Source: Streptomyces sp. Je 1-332
Lineage (GTDB): Bacteria; Actinomycetota; Actinomycetes; Streptomycetales; Streptomycetaceae
DNA length: 64,000 nt
Direction: 5' to 3'
Assembly (NCBI RefSeq): GCF_040730185.1
Contig: NZ_CP160402.1
Coordinates: 6,448,001-6,512,000 of the forward strand
Numbering within the stretch: position 1 is the first letter of the stretch; every line of letters begins with the position of its first letter. The notes below the pieces were generated by a model. The model saw only the letters and a list, made by a program, of their open reading frames with translations, was not told the origin of the DNA and did no database searches. Made by a program: the position numbers and the translations under genes. Positions 45,233-53,384 of the stretch are shown in pieces.

Positions 45233-46926
45233 GACAGCGCCTCCTCGCTGGCACGGGCCACCCAGGTGGCGAAGCGCTCGTCGTCCGCGCGCTCCTCCTC
45301 GAAGCGCCTGATGACCCGCTCGACGTAGTCGGGCAGCTCGTCCGAAGTGACCTTCAGACCTCGGACCTTGCGGCCGAACCCGGCCTCCAGGCCGAGTGCG
45401 CCGCCCAGGTGCACCTGGAAGCCCTCGACCTGGTTGCCCTCGCTGTCCAGGACGAGCTGTCCCTTGAGGCCGATGTCGGCGACCTGGATGCGGGCGCAGG
45501 CGTTCGGGCAGCCGTTGATGTTGATGGTGATCGGCTGGTCGAACTCCGGGATGCGGCGCTCCAGTTCGTCGATGAGCGAGGCGCCGCGCGCCTTGGTCTC
45601 GACGATCGCCAGCTTGCAGAACTCGATGCCGGTGCAGGCCATGGTGCCGCGCCGGAAGGGGGAGGGAGTGACCCGCAGGTCAAGGGCTTCGAGGCCGGCG
45701 ACGAGGGACTCGACCTGGGCCTCCTCGACATCGAGCACGATCATCTTCTGTTCGGCGGTGGTGCGCAGTCGGGCAGAGCCGTGGGCGGCGGCGACATCGG
45801 CGATCTTCGTGAGCGTCGCGCCGTCCACGCGGCCCACGCGGGGTGCGAAGCCGACGTAGAAGCGGCCGTCCTTCTGCTTGTGCACGCCGAGGTGGTCGCG
45901 CCAGGTGCCCGCGGGCTGCTCGGGCGGGGGCCCGTCGAGGAGTTCGCGCTCGAGGTACTCGTCCTGAAGGATCTGCCGGAACTTCTCGGGCCCCCAGTCG
46001 GCGACGAGGAACTTCAACCGGGCGCGGTTGCGCAGCCGCCGGTAGCCGTAGTCGCGGAAGATGCCGATGACGCCGGTCCACACCTCCGGCACCTCGTCGA
46101 GCGGCACCCAGGTGCCGAGCCGCACGCCCAGCTTGGGGTTGGTGGAGAGCCCGCCGCCGACCCAGAGGTCGAAGCCGGGCCCGTGCTCGGGGTGGTCGAC
46201 GCCGACGAAGGCGACGTCATTGATCTCGTGCGCGACGTCGAGCTGCGGCGAGCCCGAGATGGCGGTCTTGAACTTGCGCGGCAGGTTCGAGAACTCGGGG
46301 TTGCCGATGAAGCGGCGCTGGATCTCGTCGATGGCGGGGGAGCCGTCGATGATCTCGTTCTCGGCGACGCCGGCGACGGGCGAGCCGAGGATGACGCGGG
46401 GCGTGTCACCGCAGGCCTCGGTGGTGGAGAGCCCCACGGCCTCGAGCCGCTCCCAGATCGCGGGGACGTCCTCGATGCGGATCCAGTGGTACTGCACGTT
46501 CTGCCGGTCGGTGAGGTCGGCGGTGCCGCGCGCGAACTCCTGCGAGATCTCGCCGATGACGCGCAGCTGCTCGGTGGTCAGCCGCCCGCCGTCGATCCGC
46601 ACCCGCAGCATGAAGTACTCGTCGTCCAGCTCCTCCGGCTCCAGTACGGCGGTCTTGCCGCCGTCGATGCCCTGCCGACGCTGGGTGTAGAGCCCCCACC
46701 AGCGCATACGGCCACGGAGGTCGTTCGGGTCGATGGAGTCGAAGCCGCGCTTCGAATAGATCGTCTCAATGCGTGTCCGCACATTGAGACCGTCGTCGTC
46801 CTTCTTGAACTGTTCGTTGCCGTTGAGCGGCGTGAAGTGGCCTACGGCCCACTGGCCCTCACCACGGTGACGGCTCGCCTTGCGCCTGGGCGCGGCAGTC
46901 GTGGGCTTTTCGGGGGTGGCAGCCAT
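45229..46926 (-). CDS. sirA: Ferredoxin-type assimilatory sulfite reductase
   Basis: A 565-residue sirohaem/[4Fe-4S] enzyme that reduces sulfite to sulfide. The cluster cysteines are C431 and C437 (ACTGIEFC) and C473 and C477 (GCPNAC). The two pseudo-symmetric halves are visible (RVRIDGGRLTTEQLRVIGEI; HKQKDGRFYVGFAPRVGR). The family also contains nitrite reductases (NirA); operon context with cysHCDN and a sirohaem chelatase decides for sulfite. ATG 46926 follows AAGGA. It heads the operon behind a cysteine-containing leader peptide. Confidence 0.94.
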   Translation of the reverse strand: MAATPEKPTTAAPRRKASRHRGEGQWAVGHFTPLNGNEQFKKDDDGLNVRTRIETIYSKRGFDSIDPNDLRGRMRWWGLYTQRRQGIDGGKTAVLEPEELDDEYFMLRVRIDGGRLTTEQLRVIGEISQEFARGTADLTDRQNVQYHWIRIEDVPAIWERLEAVGLSTTEACGDTPRVILGSPVAGVAENEIIDGSPAIDEIQRRFIGNPEFSNLPRKFKTAISGSPQLDVAHEINDVAFVGVDHPEHGPGFDLWVGGGLSTNPKLGVRLGTWVPLDEVPEVWTGVIGIFRDYGYRRLRNRARLKFLVADWGPEKFRQILQDEYLERELLDGPPPEQPAGTWRDHLGVHKQKDGRFYVGFAPRVGRVDGATLTKIADVAAAHGSARLRTTAEQKMIVLDVEEAQVESLVAGLEALDLRVTPSPFRRGTMACTGIEFCKLAIVETKARGASLIDELERRIPEFDQPITININGCPNACARIQVADIGLKGQLVLDSEGNQVEGFQVHLGGALGLEAGFGRKVRGLKVTSDELPDYVERVIRRFEEERADDERFATWVARASEEALS

Positions 46927-47044
46927 GGCTATTACGTCCTTCAAGGGCGGGCTGAGGGCGGCTCTGACCTGCACACTTCGCGCAGGAGGCGCGGCGGTGC
47001 GCAGAAAGGCGGTCAGGAGGAGAGAGGCGGCGGCGCTGGTGCTG

Positions 47045-47128
47045 TCAGCTCGCCGGACACATGGCGCTGGACATGCGGCAGAGATCGACGTGACGCCGAC
47101 TCACCAAGGCAATTCCAGTGCGATCCAT
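47045..47128 (-). CDS. Cysteine-containing leader peptide of the sulfur operon
   Basis: A 27-residue ORF reading MDRTGIALVSRRHVDLCR then MSSAMCPAS. RRHVDLCR followed by a second Cys is the pattern of actinobacterial peptides annotated as putative leader peptides in front of sulfur and cysteine genes. It ends 118 bp before the sulfite reductase start. Two Cys codons (positions 17 and 24) could make ribosome progress depend on charged tRNA-Cys, coupling operon expression to cysteine supply. The start is uncertain: ATG 47128 or an internal GTG at 47104. Confidence 0.75.
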   Translation of the reverse strand: MDRTGIALVSRRHVDLCRMSSAMCPAS

Positions 47129-47166
47129 GACGGAAGCGTGTCATGGGACTTTCGGCCCAGTCCACC

Positions 47167-47172
47167 ATTATC
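47167..47172 (-). promoter_or_regulatory. Probable -10 box of the sulfur operon
   Basis: On the minus strand this reads GATAAT, one base from the -10 consensus and unusual in such GC-rich DNA. It lies about 40 bp upstream of the leader ORF. A -35 box at the normal distance would fall on the edge of the inverted repeat at 47191-47219. Confidence 0.5.
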
Positions 47173-47190
47173 CAAAATGTGGACCGATGG

Positions 47191-47219
47191 GTCTCGTCAT
47201 GCGAGACAGTGTGGTCTCG
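47191..47219. promoter_or_regulatory. Operator-like triple half-site of the sulfur operon
   Basis: Three half-sites occur in a row: GTCTCG (47191), CGAGAC (47202) and GTCTCG (47214). The last two form CGAGAC-N6-GTCTCG, whose core AGAC-N6-GTCT equals that of the corynebacterial McbR sulfur-repressor site (TAGAC-N6-GTCTA). Its place over the expected -35 region fits repression. The regulator is not encoded in this window. Confidence 0.55.
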
Positions 47220-47231
47220 GTCACTTCGTGC

Positions 47232-47248
47232 GGAACCCCCGAGGGGGT
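47232..47248 (-). terminator. Possible terminator after the GNAT gene
   Basis: AACCCCCGAGGGGGT makes a short GC hairpin immediately after the GNAT stop codon and before the sulfur operon operator. Arms are only about 6 bp, so this is a weak call. Confidence 0.4.
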
Positions 47249-47256
47249 CGGAGGGG

Positions 47257-47820
47257 CTACGCGCCGGGCCAGGGGCCGGGGGTGGGAACGTCCGGCTCCT
47301 GCTCGACCTTCGTGTCGAACAGCTTGAAGCCGCGTCGCAGATAGTTGTCCATGGCGTGCTCGCCGTCCTTGGAGCAGGTGTGCAGCCACACCCGCTTGGT
47401 CGGGGTGAGCTCGGGCCACCGCTCGGCGAGGTCCCAGGCCCGCCGCACCGCGTACGAGAGCAGGTGTCCGCCGATCCGCCGGCCCCGGAAGGCGGGGATG
47501 AGGCCGAAGTACACGATCTCCACGACACCCTCGTCCCGCGCTGCCAGTTCCACGTACCCGGCGGGCGTCCCCCTCTCGTACGCCACCCAGGTCTCCACGC
47601 CCGGCTGCCCGAGTTCTTGCTGCCACTGGGCGTAGGAGAGGGAGAGGCGGTCCGTCCAGCGGATGTCGCCGCCGACGGAGGCATAGAGGAAACGGCTGAA
47701 CTCGGGCGATGGGATCTCGGCCCGGACGATCCGCACGTCGTCGCCTTCGGGGGCGGCGGCGGGCAGCAGATCCGTGGGAGCGGTCTGCTCCAGGGACCAG
47801 GTGGTGACAGTGAGGCTCAT
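47257..47820 (-). CDS. GNAT acetyltransferase
   Basis: A 187-residue single-domain N-acetyltransferase. The acetyl-CoA loop is FGLIPAFRGRRIGGHLLSYAVRRAW, and AMDNYLRRGFKLFD is the usual C-terminal acceptor-side motif. It is immediately upstream of the sulfur operon control region on the same strand, in the position where other streptomycetes also keep a GNAT gene, so a link to sulfur or cysteine metabolism is possible but unproven. Confidence 0.9.
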   Translation of the reverse strand: MSLTVTTWSLEQTAPTDLLPAAAPEGDDVRIVRAEIPSPEFSRFLYASVGGDIRWTDRLSLSYAQWQQELGQPGVETWVAYERGTPAGYVELAARDEGVVEIVYFGLIPAFRGRRIGGHLLSYAVRRAWDLAERWPELTPTKRVWLHTCSKDGEHAMDNYLRRGFKLFDTKVEQEPDVPTPGPWPGA

Positions 47821-47872
47821 GCAGGTCAGAGAATCACGGCGCCGGGGCGGCGGCCAAGGCGGGCACCGGCAC

Positions 47873-49165
47873 TCAAGGCTCCGGCGCCCTCCGCGCCGCG
47901 CGCACCGCGGGCGCCGTCGAGTGCGGCAGCAGATTCGCCGGGTGTTCCGGCAGGATCACCATCACGTCCACATCCTCGGGGAAGCGGTAGGGGCGGTGGG
48001 CCAGGAGTCCGCCCAGGTAGCGCCGGACCCGGGAGAGCTCGGCGCGGACCGTCACCGTGCGCGCCGGATCACCGAACATGTCATCGGCCAGGCCCGAAGC
48101 GCTGCGGCCCTTGCGGTGGGTGCTCAGGAGGAACAGCAACTCCGCGTGGCGCGGGCTGAGTTCGTGCGTCCAGCCGCCGGTGCCGTCGCCCTCGACGGTG
48201 ACCGACCAGCGGCGCGGCCCGCTCACGTCCAGGATCACGCGGGTCGCGGTCAGCGGCCGCGGGTCGTCCTCGACGCGCAGCAGCCAGCCGCCGGGCAGCG
48301 GCTCCACCGCGCAGGTGCCGAGCGAGGGCAGCCACATGTGGCCCGCGGCCATGGCCTTGGGCAGCGCGAGCCGGTCCGTGGGCGGCATTCCCGTGACCGC
48401 CGCCGTCCACCCGTGGGTGTCCACAGCAAGGGCGCGCCCCGCGAGGCGCGCGAGGACCGGCGCCGCCACCGAGCGGAGCCGGTCGAGCGCCGTCACATGT
48501 GTCTCCCGCAGCCGGGCCTCGGCGAGCTTGGCCACCGAGTCGACCAGGGCGAGCGTCGCCGGATGCATCGTGTTCAGCGGACCGCTGATGTCGACCACGC
48601 CGAGGAGGCGGCCGTCGCGGGGATCGGTGATGGGAGCACCCGCGCATGTCCACGCGTGGTGCGTCTCCACGAAGTGCTCGGCGGAGAACACGTGCACGGG
48701 GCGGCGCACGACGAGCGGTGTCCCGATGCCGTTCGTGCCGACGACGTTCTCCGCCCAGTCCGCGCCGAGTTCGAAGCCGAGCGAGTCCGCCTTGCGCAGC
48801 ACCGCCGAGTTGCCCTCGCGCCACAGCACCCGGCCTTCCGGGTCACAGACGACCATGATGTGGTGCGCCGCGTCCGCCACCGAGACGAGCGCGTCGCGCA
48901 GCACCGGCATGATCTCCGTCAACGGCGACGCGCGCCGGCGCTCCTCGAGCTCCTCGACGCCGAGCAGCCGGGAGCGGTAGTCGTGGTCGGGATCGACCCC
49001 GTCGAGCTTCATGCGCTCCCAGGACTCCTCGATCACGGGACGCGGCAGCACGCGCGGGTGCAGCCCGGCGAGCGCCGCGTGACGTACACCCGCGAGGAGC
49101 CGTGCGGCCTGCGCACTGTCCATGGCGGAGATCCTCGCGAGGCTGATCGTCGAAGTCGCGTTCAT
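47873..49165 (-). CDS. GAF-domain transcriptional regulator (AcoR-like, without AAA domain)
   Basis: A 430-residue regulator. The N-terminal third (HPRVLPRPVIEESWERMKLDGVDPD) is the AcoR-type opening, followed by a GAF sensor (MVVCDPEGRVLWREG to GTPLVVRRPVHVFSAEHF, GVVDISG). There is no sigma-54 AAA module; the C-terminus instead has a winged helix-like part (LSPRHAELLFLLSTHRKGRS, TVRAELSRVRRYLGG). ATG 49165 has AAGGA upstream; an ATG at 49213 would add 16 residues. Related Streptomyces proteins adjoin alcohol or aldehyde dehydrogenase genes, but here the neighbour upstream is an acyl-CoA dehydrogenase with its own terminator between. Confidence 0.85.
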   Translation of the reverse strand: MNATSTISLARISAMDSAQAARLLAGVRHAALAGLHPRVLPRPVIEESWERMKLDGVDPDHDYRSRLLGVEELEERRRASPLTEIMPVLRDALVSVADAAHHIMVVCDPEGRVLWREGNSAVLRKADSLGFELGADWAENVVGTNGIGTPLVVRRPVHVFSAEHFVETHHAWTCAGAPITDPRDGRLLGVVDISGPLNTMHPATLALVDSVAKLAEARLRETHVTALDRLRSVAAPVLARLAGRALAVDTHGWTAAVTGMPPTDRLALPKAMAAGHMWLPSLGTCAVEPLPGGWLLRVEDDPRPLTATRVILDVSGPRRWSVTVEGDGTGGWTHELSPRHAELLFLLSTHRKGRSASGLADDMFGDPARTVTVRAELSRVRRYLGGLLAHRPYRFPEDVDVMVILPEHPANLLPHSTAPAVRAARRAPEP

Positions 49166-49362
49166 CACCGGGTCCTTCCCGAGCAGAGCCGGCGCGTCAG
49201 GGCACTCACTCATCGTGCCCCTTCGGCGACCGCAAGGGTATTGGTTCATTGATGAACAGCTGACTTGCAACCATCTGCAACTCTCGCGAACGGCCGTGCG
49301 GCGATCGAAGCTGATGCCGACGCCGTTCGCGCGGCGTGCACGCTCCTCAACGGGGCCAAAAT

Positions 49363-49400
49363 GCGGGGGTGGTGCCGTGTCGGCGCAGCACCACCCCCGC
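49363..49400 (-). terminator. Terminator after the acyl-CoA dehydrogenase gene
   Basis: Perfect 13-bp arms GCGGGGGTGGTGC and GCACCACCCCCGC with a 12-base loop, ending 8 bp from the dehydrogenase stop codon. The rest of the 243-bp gap up to the GAF gene start is AT-richer and probably carries that gene's promoter. Confidence 0.88.
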
Positions 49401-49408
49401 GCTTGTCG

Positions 49409-51067
49409 TCATGACCCGCCGGACAGCGCCTGGTTGTCGCGCGGAGCCGCCCGCTCCACCACGGAGGCCAGATCGAGGCTGTGCGGCAGCGTCCCGAACG
49501 CCGAGCCCCAGTCACCGCCGAGCCGCGAGGCACAGAACGCGTCGGCCACCTCCGGGGGCGCGTACCGCACCAGCAGCGAGCCCTGGAGCACCAGAGCCAT
49601 CCGCTCCACTAGGCGGCGCGCCCGCGCCTCGATGGCGTCCAGGTCGGCGAGTTCGGTGAGCAGCCCCTTGATCGCGCCGTCCAGGCGGTGATCGGCGCCG
49701 CGGGCGAGGCCCACCTCCTGGAGGAAGGCGTTCAGCGCCAGCGGCTCCCGCTGCAACGCACGCAGCACGTCCAGCGCCTGTACGTTCCCCGAGCCCTCCC
49801 AGATGGAGTTGAGCGGCGACTCGCGAAGGAGCCGCGGCATCCCCGACTCCTCGACGTAGCCGTTGCCGCCGAGCACCTCGAGGGCCTCCACCACGAGGGG
49901 CGTGCAGCGCTTGGTCACCCAGTACTTGGCGGTCGGCACCGCGATGCGCAGGAACGCGCGCTCCTGCTCGCTCCCGTCGTCGTACGCGGCGGCGAGACGC
50001 AGCGCGAGCGTCGTGGCCGCCTCCGACTCCAGCGCCAGATCCGCGAGGACGTTGCGCATGAGCGGCTTGTCGACGAGCTTGCCGCCGAACGCCTCGCGGT
50101 ACGTGGCGTGGTGCACGGCCTGCGCGACGGCCTGCCGCATGAGCGCGGCCGAACCCACGACACAGTCGAGCCGCGTGGCGGCCACCATCTCGATGATGGT
50201 GCGCACCCCGCGCCCCTCCTCCCCGACGCGGCGCGCCCACGTCCCGTCGAACTCGACCTCGCTCGACGCGTTCGACCTGTTGCCCAGTTTGTCCTTGAGG
50301 CGCTGAATGGCGAAGGCGTTGCGGGTGCCGTCCTCAAGGACCCGCGGCACGAGGAAACACGTCAGTCCCGCACCGGTCTGCCCGAGCACGAGAAAGCCGT
50401 CGGACATGGGCGCGGAACAGAACCACTTGTGGCCCGTGAGCTCATAGGCGCCCTCTTCCGCGAGAGCACGCGCGCGTGTCGTGTTCGCGCGCACGTCGCT
50501 GCCGCCCTGCTTCTCCGTCATGCCCATCCCGAAGAGCGCTCCGGCCTTCTGGGAGGCGGGCCGCAGACCTTCGTCGTAGACGATGGAAGCGAGCCGCGGC
50601 TCCCACTCGGCGGCGAGCGCGGGATCCGTCCGCAGCGCCGGAACCGCCGCGTGCGTCATGGAGACCGGGCAGCCGTGCCCCGCCTCGACCTGCGACCAGA
50701 CCAGGAACCCGGCCGCGCGCCGCAGATGGCCGCCGGGCTGCGACCAGGCGGTCGTCAGACCCGACGACACCGCCTTGCCGAGCAGCCGGTGCCACGCCGG
50801 ATGGAAGGTGACTTCGTCGATGCGGTTGCCATAGCGGTCATGGGTGTGCAGAACGGGCGGATTCTCGTTGGCCAGGAACCCCCATTCCCGCGCCTGCGCC
50901 GAACCCGCGGTGCGCCCGAGCAGGGAGAGGTGCTCGCGGGCGCCGTCGAGGAGCGCGGGATCGAGATGCCGTTCGACCCCCTCCACGAGCGCGCGGTCAG
51001 ACGTAAAAACGTCATATCCCACCAGGGGCGGAGCCTGGTTGGTCACTGTGTGGGTGGTGGCTGCCAT
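49409..51067 (-). CDS. AidB-like acyl-CoA dehydrogenase
   Basis: A 552-residue flavoprotein of the AidB branch: GMGMTEKQGGSDVRANTT and HKWFCSAPMSDGFLVLGQ form the FAD/substrate core, and EVLGGNGYVEESGMPRLLRESPLNSIWEGSGNV (around residues 395-430) contains the FAD-binding motif. The long N-terminal part (LDPALLDGAREHLSLLGR, FHPAWHRLLG) is typical of AidB, which protects DNA from alkylation, or of related isovaleryl-CoA-type enzymes. ATG 51067; only 17 bp separate it from the divergent GTG of the YihY gene. Confidence 0.92.
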   Translation of the reverse strand: MAATTHTVTNQAPPLVGYDVFTSDRALVEGVERHLDPALLDGAREHLSLLGRTAGSAQAREWGFLANENPPVLHTHDRYGNRIDEVTFHPAWHRLLGKAVSSGLTTAWSQPGGHLRRAAGFLVWSQVEAGHGCPVSMTHAAVPALRTDPALAAEWEPRLASIVYDEGLRPASQKAGALFGMGMTEKQGGSDVRANTTRARALAEEGAYELTGHKWFCSAPMSDGFLVLGQTGAGLTCFLVPRVLEDGTRNAFAIQRLKDKLGNRSNASSEVEFDGTWARRVGEEGRGVRTIIEMVAATRLDCVVGSAALMRQAVAQAVHHATYREAFGGKLVDKPLMRNVLADLALESEAATTLALRLAAAYDDGSEQERAFLRIAVPTAKYWVTKRCTPLVVEALEVLGGNGYVEESGMPRLLRESPLNSIWEGSGNVQALDVLRALQREPLALNAFLQEVGLARGADHRLDGAIKGLLTELADLDAIEARARRLVERMALVLQGSLLVRYAPPEVADAFCASRLGGDWGSAFGTLPHSLDLASVVERAAPRDNQALSGGS

Positions 51068-51084
51068 GCCGCTACGGTAAGGAG

Positions 51085-52224
51085 GTGCACCAGGCAAAAG
51101 AAACACCCGGGAGGCCGTCCGGCCGCTGGCACCGGGCCCGCGCTCTCTACAGCAACGTCTCCAAGCGCAGGACCGCCTGGCTGCTGCTCAAGGACACGGT
51201 CAACTCGTGCGTGGAATACCGCATCCTGGGACTCGCCGCCGAGGCGGCGTTCTTCACGCTGCTTTCCGTGCCGCCGCTGCTCCTGAGCCTGATCGGCCTG
51301 CTCGCGTACGTGGACCGGTGGACCGGCGCGAACACGATCGCCAGCGTCGAGAACAACATCCTCGAGGCGTCCCGCACGGTCCTCTCCGACAAGGGAGTCC
51401 GGCAGATCGCGGAGCCGATACTGGAGGACGTGATGCGGGTCGGCCGGCCCGACGTCATCTCCATCGGTTTTCTGTTCGCCCTGTGGTCGGGCTCGCGCGC
51501 CGTGAACGTCTTCATCGACACGATCACGGTCATGTACGGCCTCGACGGCGCGCGCGGCATCGTCAAGACCCGCCTCCTCGCGTTCGGCCTGTTCATCGTG
51601 GCGCTGCTGATCGGTTCGGTGGCGCTTCCGCTGATGGTGGCGGGTCCTGACGCGGTGGTGAATCTGGTGCCCGGCTCCACGACGGTGGTGCAGATCCTGT
51701 ACTGGCCGGTGGTGACACTTCTGTCGGTGGTCTTCCTGACGACGCTGTACCACGTGTCCGTGCCGGTGCGCTCGCCCTGGGTGGAGGACATGCCGGGCGC
51801 GTTGATCGCCCTGGGGATGTGGGTCCTCGGCAGCTTCCTGCTCCGGATCTACCTGACGAGCACGGTCGAAGGCCCCACGATCTACGGCTCGTTGGCGGCG
51901 CCGGTGGCCGTGCTCCTGTGGATCGGCGTATCGGCGTTCGCGGTGCTTGTGGGCGCGGCCGTGAACGCGGCCATCGACCGGGTGTGGCCCTCCGTCGCCA
52001 CGGCTGCCGCCCGTGCGGCCAACGATCGGATACGGGAGGCGCGGGCGGTGGAGGTGGTTGCGCGGGCCGCGGCTGCGAGGGAGGCCTCGCAGGACCCGGA
52101 CGACCCCGACATGCCGTCGGAGTTCCCCGAGCGGTGGTCCCGCTTTCTGCCCCCGGATGACGTCTCTTCGAGGCTGCGGCATGTGAAGAAGAACGGGGCG
52201 AACGGGGAGAAGCCGCCGGAGTAG
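51085..52224 (+). CDS. YihY/BrkB-family inner membrane protein
   Basis: A 379-residue membrane protein with about six helices (AAEAAFFTLLSVPPLLLSLIGLLAYV, LFALWSGSRAVNVFIDTI, FGLFIVALLIGSVALPLMVAG, YGSLAAPVAVLLWIGVSAFAVLVGAAVNA) characteristic of YihY/BrkB, once mis-called RNase BN. The C-terminal 80 residues are charged and cytoplasmic. The GTG at 51085 is directly preceded by AAGGA with almost no spacing, so a leaderless or slightly different start is possible. Function unknown. A large hairpin repeat follows. Confidence 0.9.
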   Translation: MHQAKETPGRPSGRWHRARALYSNVSKRRTAWLLLKDTVNSCVEYRILGLAAEAAFFTLLSVPPLLLSLIGLLAYVDRWTGANTIASVENNILEASRTVLSDKGVRQIAEPILEDVMRVGRPDVISIGFLFALWSGSRAVNVFIDTITVMYGLDGARGIVKTRLLAFGLFIVALLIGSVALPLMVAGPDAVVNLVPGSTTVVQILYWPVVTLLSVVFLTTLYHVSVPVRSPWVEDMPGALIALGMWVLGSFLLRIYLTSTVEGPTIYGSLAAPVAVLLWIGVSAFAVLVGAAVNAAIDRVWPSVATAAARAANDRIREARAVEVVARAAAAREASQDPDDPDMPSEFPERWSRFLPPDDVSSRLRHVKKNGANGEKPPE

Positions 52225-52234
52225 GGCGGATTCA

Positions 52235-52404
52235 TCCCCAACCCCGCCCCTTCCCGAAAACTCGCTCGGCGCGAGGGCCCTCCTCAAACGCCGGAGAGGC
52301 TGAAAGATTCAGCCCCTCCGGCGTTTGAGGAGCGGGGTCTGGGGCGGAGCCCCAGGTAGGTCCGGGGCGCAGGCACGGTTTTCGGGAAGGGGCGGGGTTG
52401 GGGA
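52235..52404. repeat. Nested inverted-repeat element typical of Streptomyces
   Basis: Outer arms of 27 bp (52235-52261 and 52378-52404) are perfect inverted copies based on CCCCGCCCCTTCCCGAAAAC. They enclose an inner hairpin with 24-bp arms (52280-52332) and a small GGGGC/GCCCC stem near 52340. The element fills the space between the convergent YihY and NmrA-like genes. Confidence 0.85.
52280..52332. terminator. Strong bidirectional terminator hairpin
   Basis: The left arm, starting CTCCTCAAACGCCGGA, pairs over 24 bp with the right arm, ending TCCGGCGTTTGAGGAG; there is one mismatch and a 5-base loop (AAGAT). This sequence class is a frequent terminator in Streptomyces genomes and here serves convergent genes. 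Confidence 0.9.
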
Positions 52405-52407
52405 ATT

Positions 52408-53304
52408 TCACCCCTTCCAGACGCCCGCCTCCGCCTGCTCCCGAGCGAAATCAGTGAAGTCACGAGGCGCCCGCCCCAGAATCTCCCGCACCCCCTCGGA
52501 GAGGTACGCGTTGTGGCCGTCCAGATTCGTCTCGAAGAGTTCGGTCAGGAACTCGACCTCCTCCGCCGGCACCCCGTACCCGGCGAGAGCACCCCCGTAC
52601 TCCCTCGCCGAGACGGGGACATACCGGATCTCCCGCCCCGCGGCCGCCGACACCTCGCCCACCGCGTCCCGGAACGAGAGAAGCCGCGGCCCCGATATCT
52701 CCACCACCTGCCCCGCGTAACCCGAGTCGGGGCGCAGGACCGCCGTCACCACATCCGCGACATCCCGCGCGTCGATGAACGGTTCGAGCACCTCCCCGGC
52801 AGGGAACACCAGCTCCCCGGCCCGCATGCCGTCGAGCAGCGGGCCCTCGCTCAGGTTCTGGGCGAACCAACTAGCCCGTACGACGGTCCACTGCGCACCG
52901 GACTCCCGCACCGCCCGCTCGGCCGGCTCCGCCTGGTCCTCGCCCCGCGCCGACAGGAGGACGAGCCGCCGCACGCCGAGCTCCACCGCCCGCCGGGAAA
53001 GCGCGCCCACCGCGTCGCCCGCGCCGGGCGCGCCGACGTCCGGCACATAGGCGAGGTACGCGGCGTCCGCGCCCCGCAGCGCGTCCTCCCACGTCGACGG
53101 GTCGTACCAGTCGAACCGCACCGCCTCTGACCGCACCGCCCCTGACCGCACCGCCCCCGAGCGCGATGCCGCCCGCACCGTGCAGCCCGCCGCCTCGGCG
53201 GCCTCCGCGACCCGCCGACCGATCCTGCCGGTGGCGCCCGTGACCAACACCCTCATGTCCCGCATGCTCTTCGCGTTCCGCGTGTTCAGCGCGTTCTCTG
53301 TCAT
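52408..53304 (-). CDS. NmrA-like NAD(P)-binding reductase
   Basis: A 298-residue atypical SDR. The Rossmann loop is LVTGATGRIGRRVAEAAE; VRASWFAQNLSEGPLL and FIDARDVADVVTAVL are hallmark blocks of the NmrA/HSCARG and NAD(P)H:quinone-reductase-like group. A triplicated pentapeptide (residues near 50-63, RSGAVRSGAVRSEAVRF) follows the second strand and is encoded by a 15-bp tandem repeat. ATG 53304. It is divergent from an AraC regulator (80 bp between starts), which is a likely controller. Confidence 0.9.
   Translation of the reverse strand: MTENALNTRNAKSMRDMRVLVTGATGRIGRRVAEAAEAAGCTVRAASRSGAVRSGAVRSEAVRFDWYDPSTWEDALRGADAAYLAYVPDVGAPGAGDAVGALSRRAVELGVRRLVLLSARGEDQAEPAERAVRESGAQWTVVRASWFAQNLSEGPLLDGMRAGELVFPAGEVLEPFIDARDVADVVTAVLRPDSGYAGQVVEISGPRLLSFRDAVGEVSAAAGREIRYVPVSAREYGGALAGYGVPAEEVEFLTELFETNLDGHNAYLSEGVREILGRAPRDFTDFAREQAEAGVWKG
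53116..53160. repeat. Three 15-bp repeats within the NmrA-like gene
   Basis: CCGCACCGCCTCTGA, CCGCACCGCCCCTGA and CCGCACCGCCCCCGA follow each other. Being in frame, they add pentapeptides to a surface loop after the second strand of the Rossmann fold. Confidence 0.85.
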
Positions 53305-53384
53305 GACTTCAGTGAACTGGCCCGCGCCACAAGGAACCATCCGCCAAGGACTCACCCCCATACGCGTACGTCTACGCTCGTGAC

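Larger units (their letters stand above)
46927..47256. other. Control region of the sulfur operon
   Basis: This 330-bp stretch has no full-size gene. In transcription order on the minus strand it holds a hairpin ending the GNAT transcript, an AGAC/GTCT operator-like repeat, a GATAAT -10 box, a leader ORF, and a stem of 7 bp (46968-46986) between leader and sulfite reductase start. Confidence 0.7.

Noticed and set aside
45229..46926. Assimilatory nitrite reductase
   Set aside because: The family cannot be told apart by the cluster motifs alone, but the operon contains only sulfur assimilation genes.
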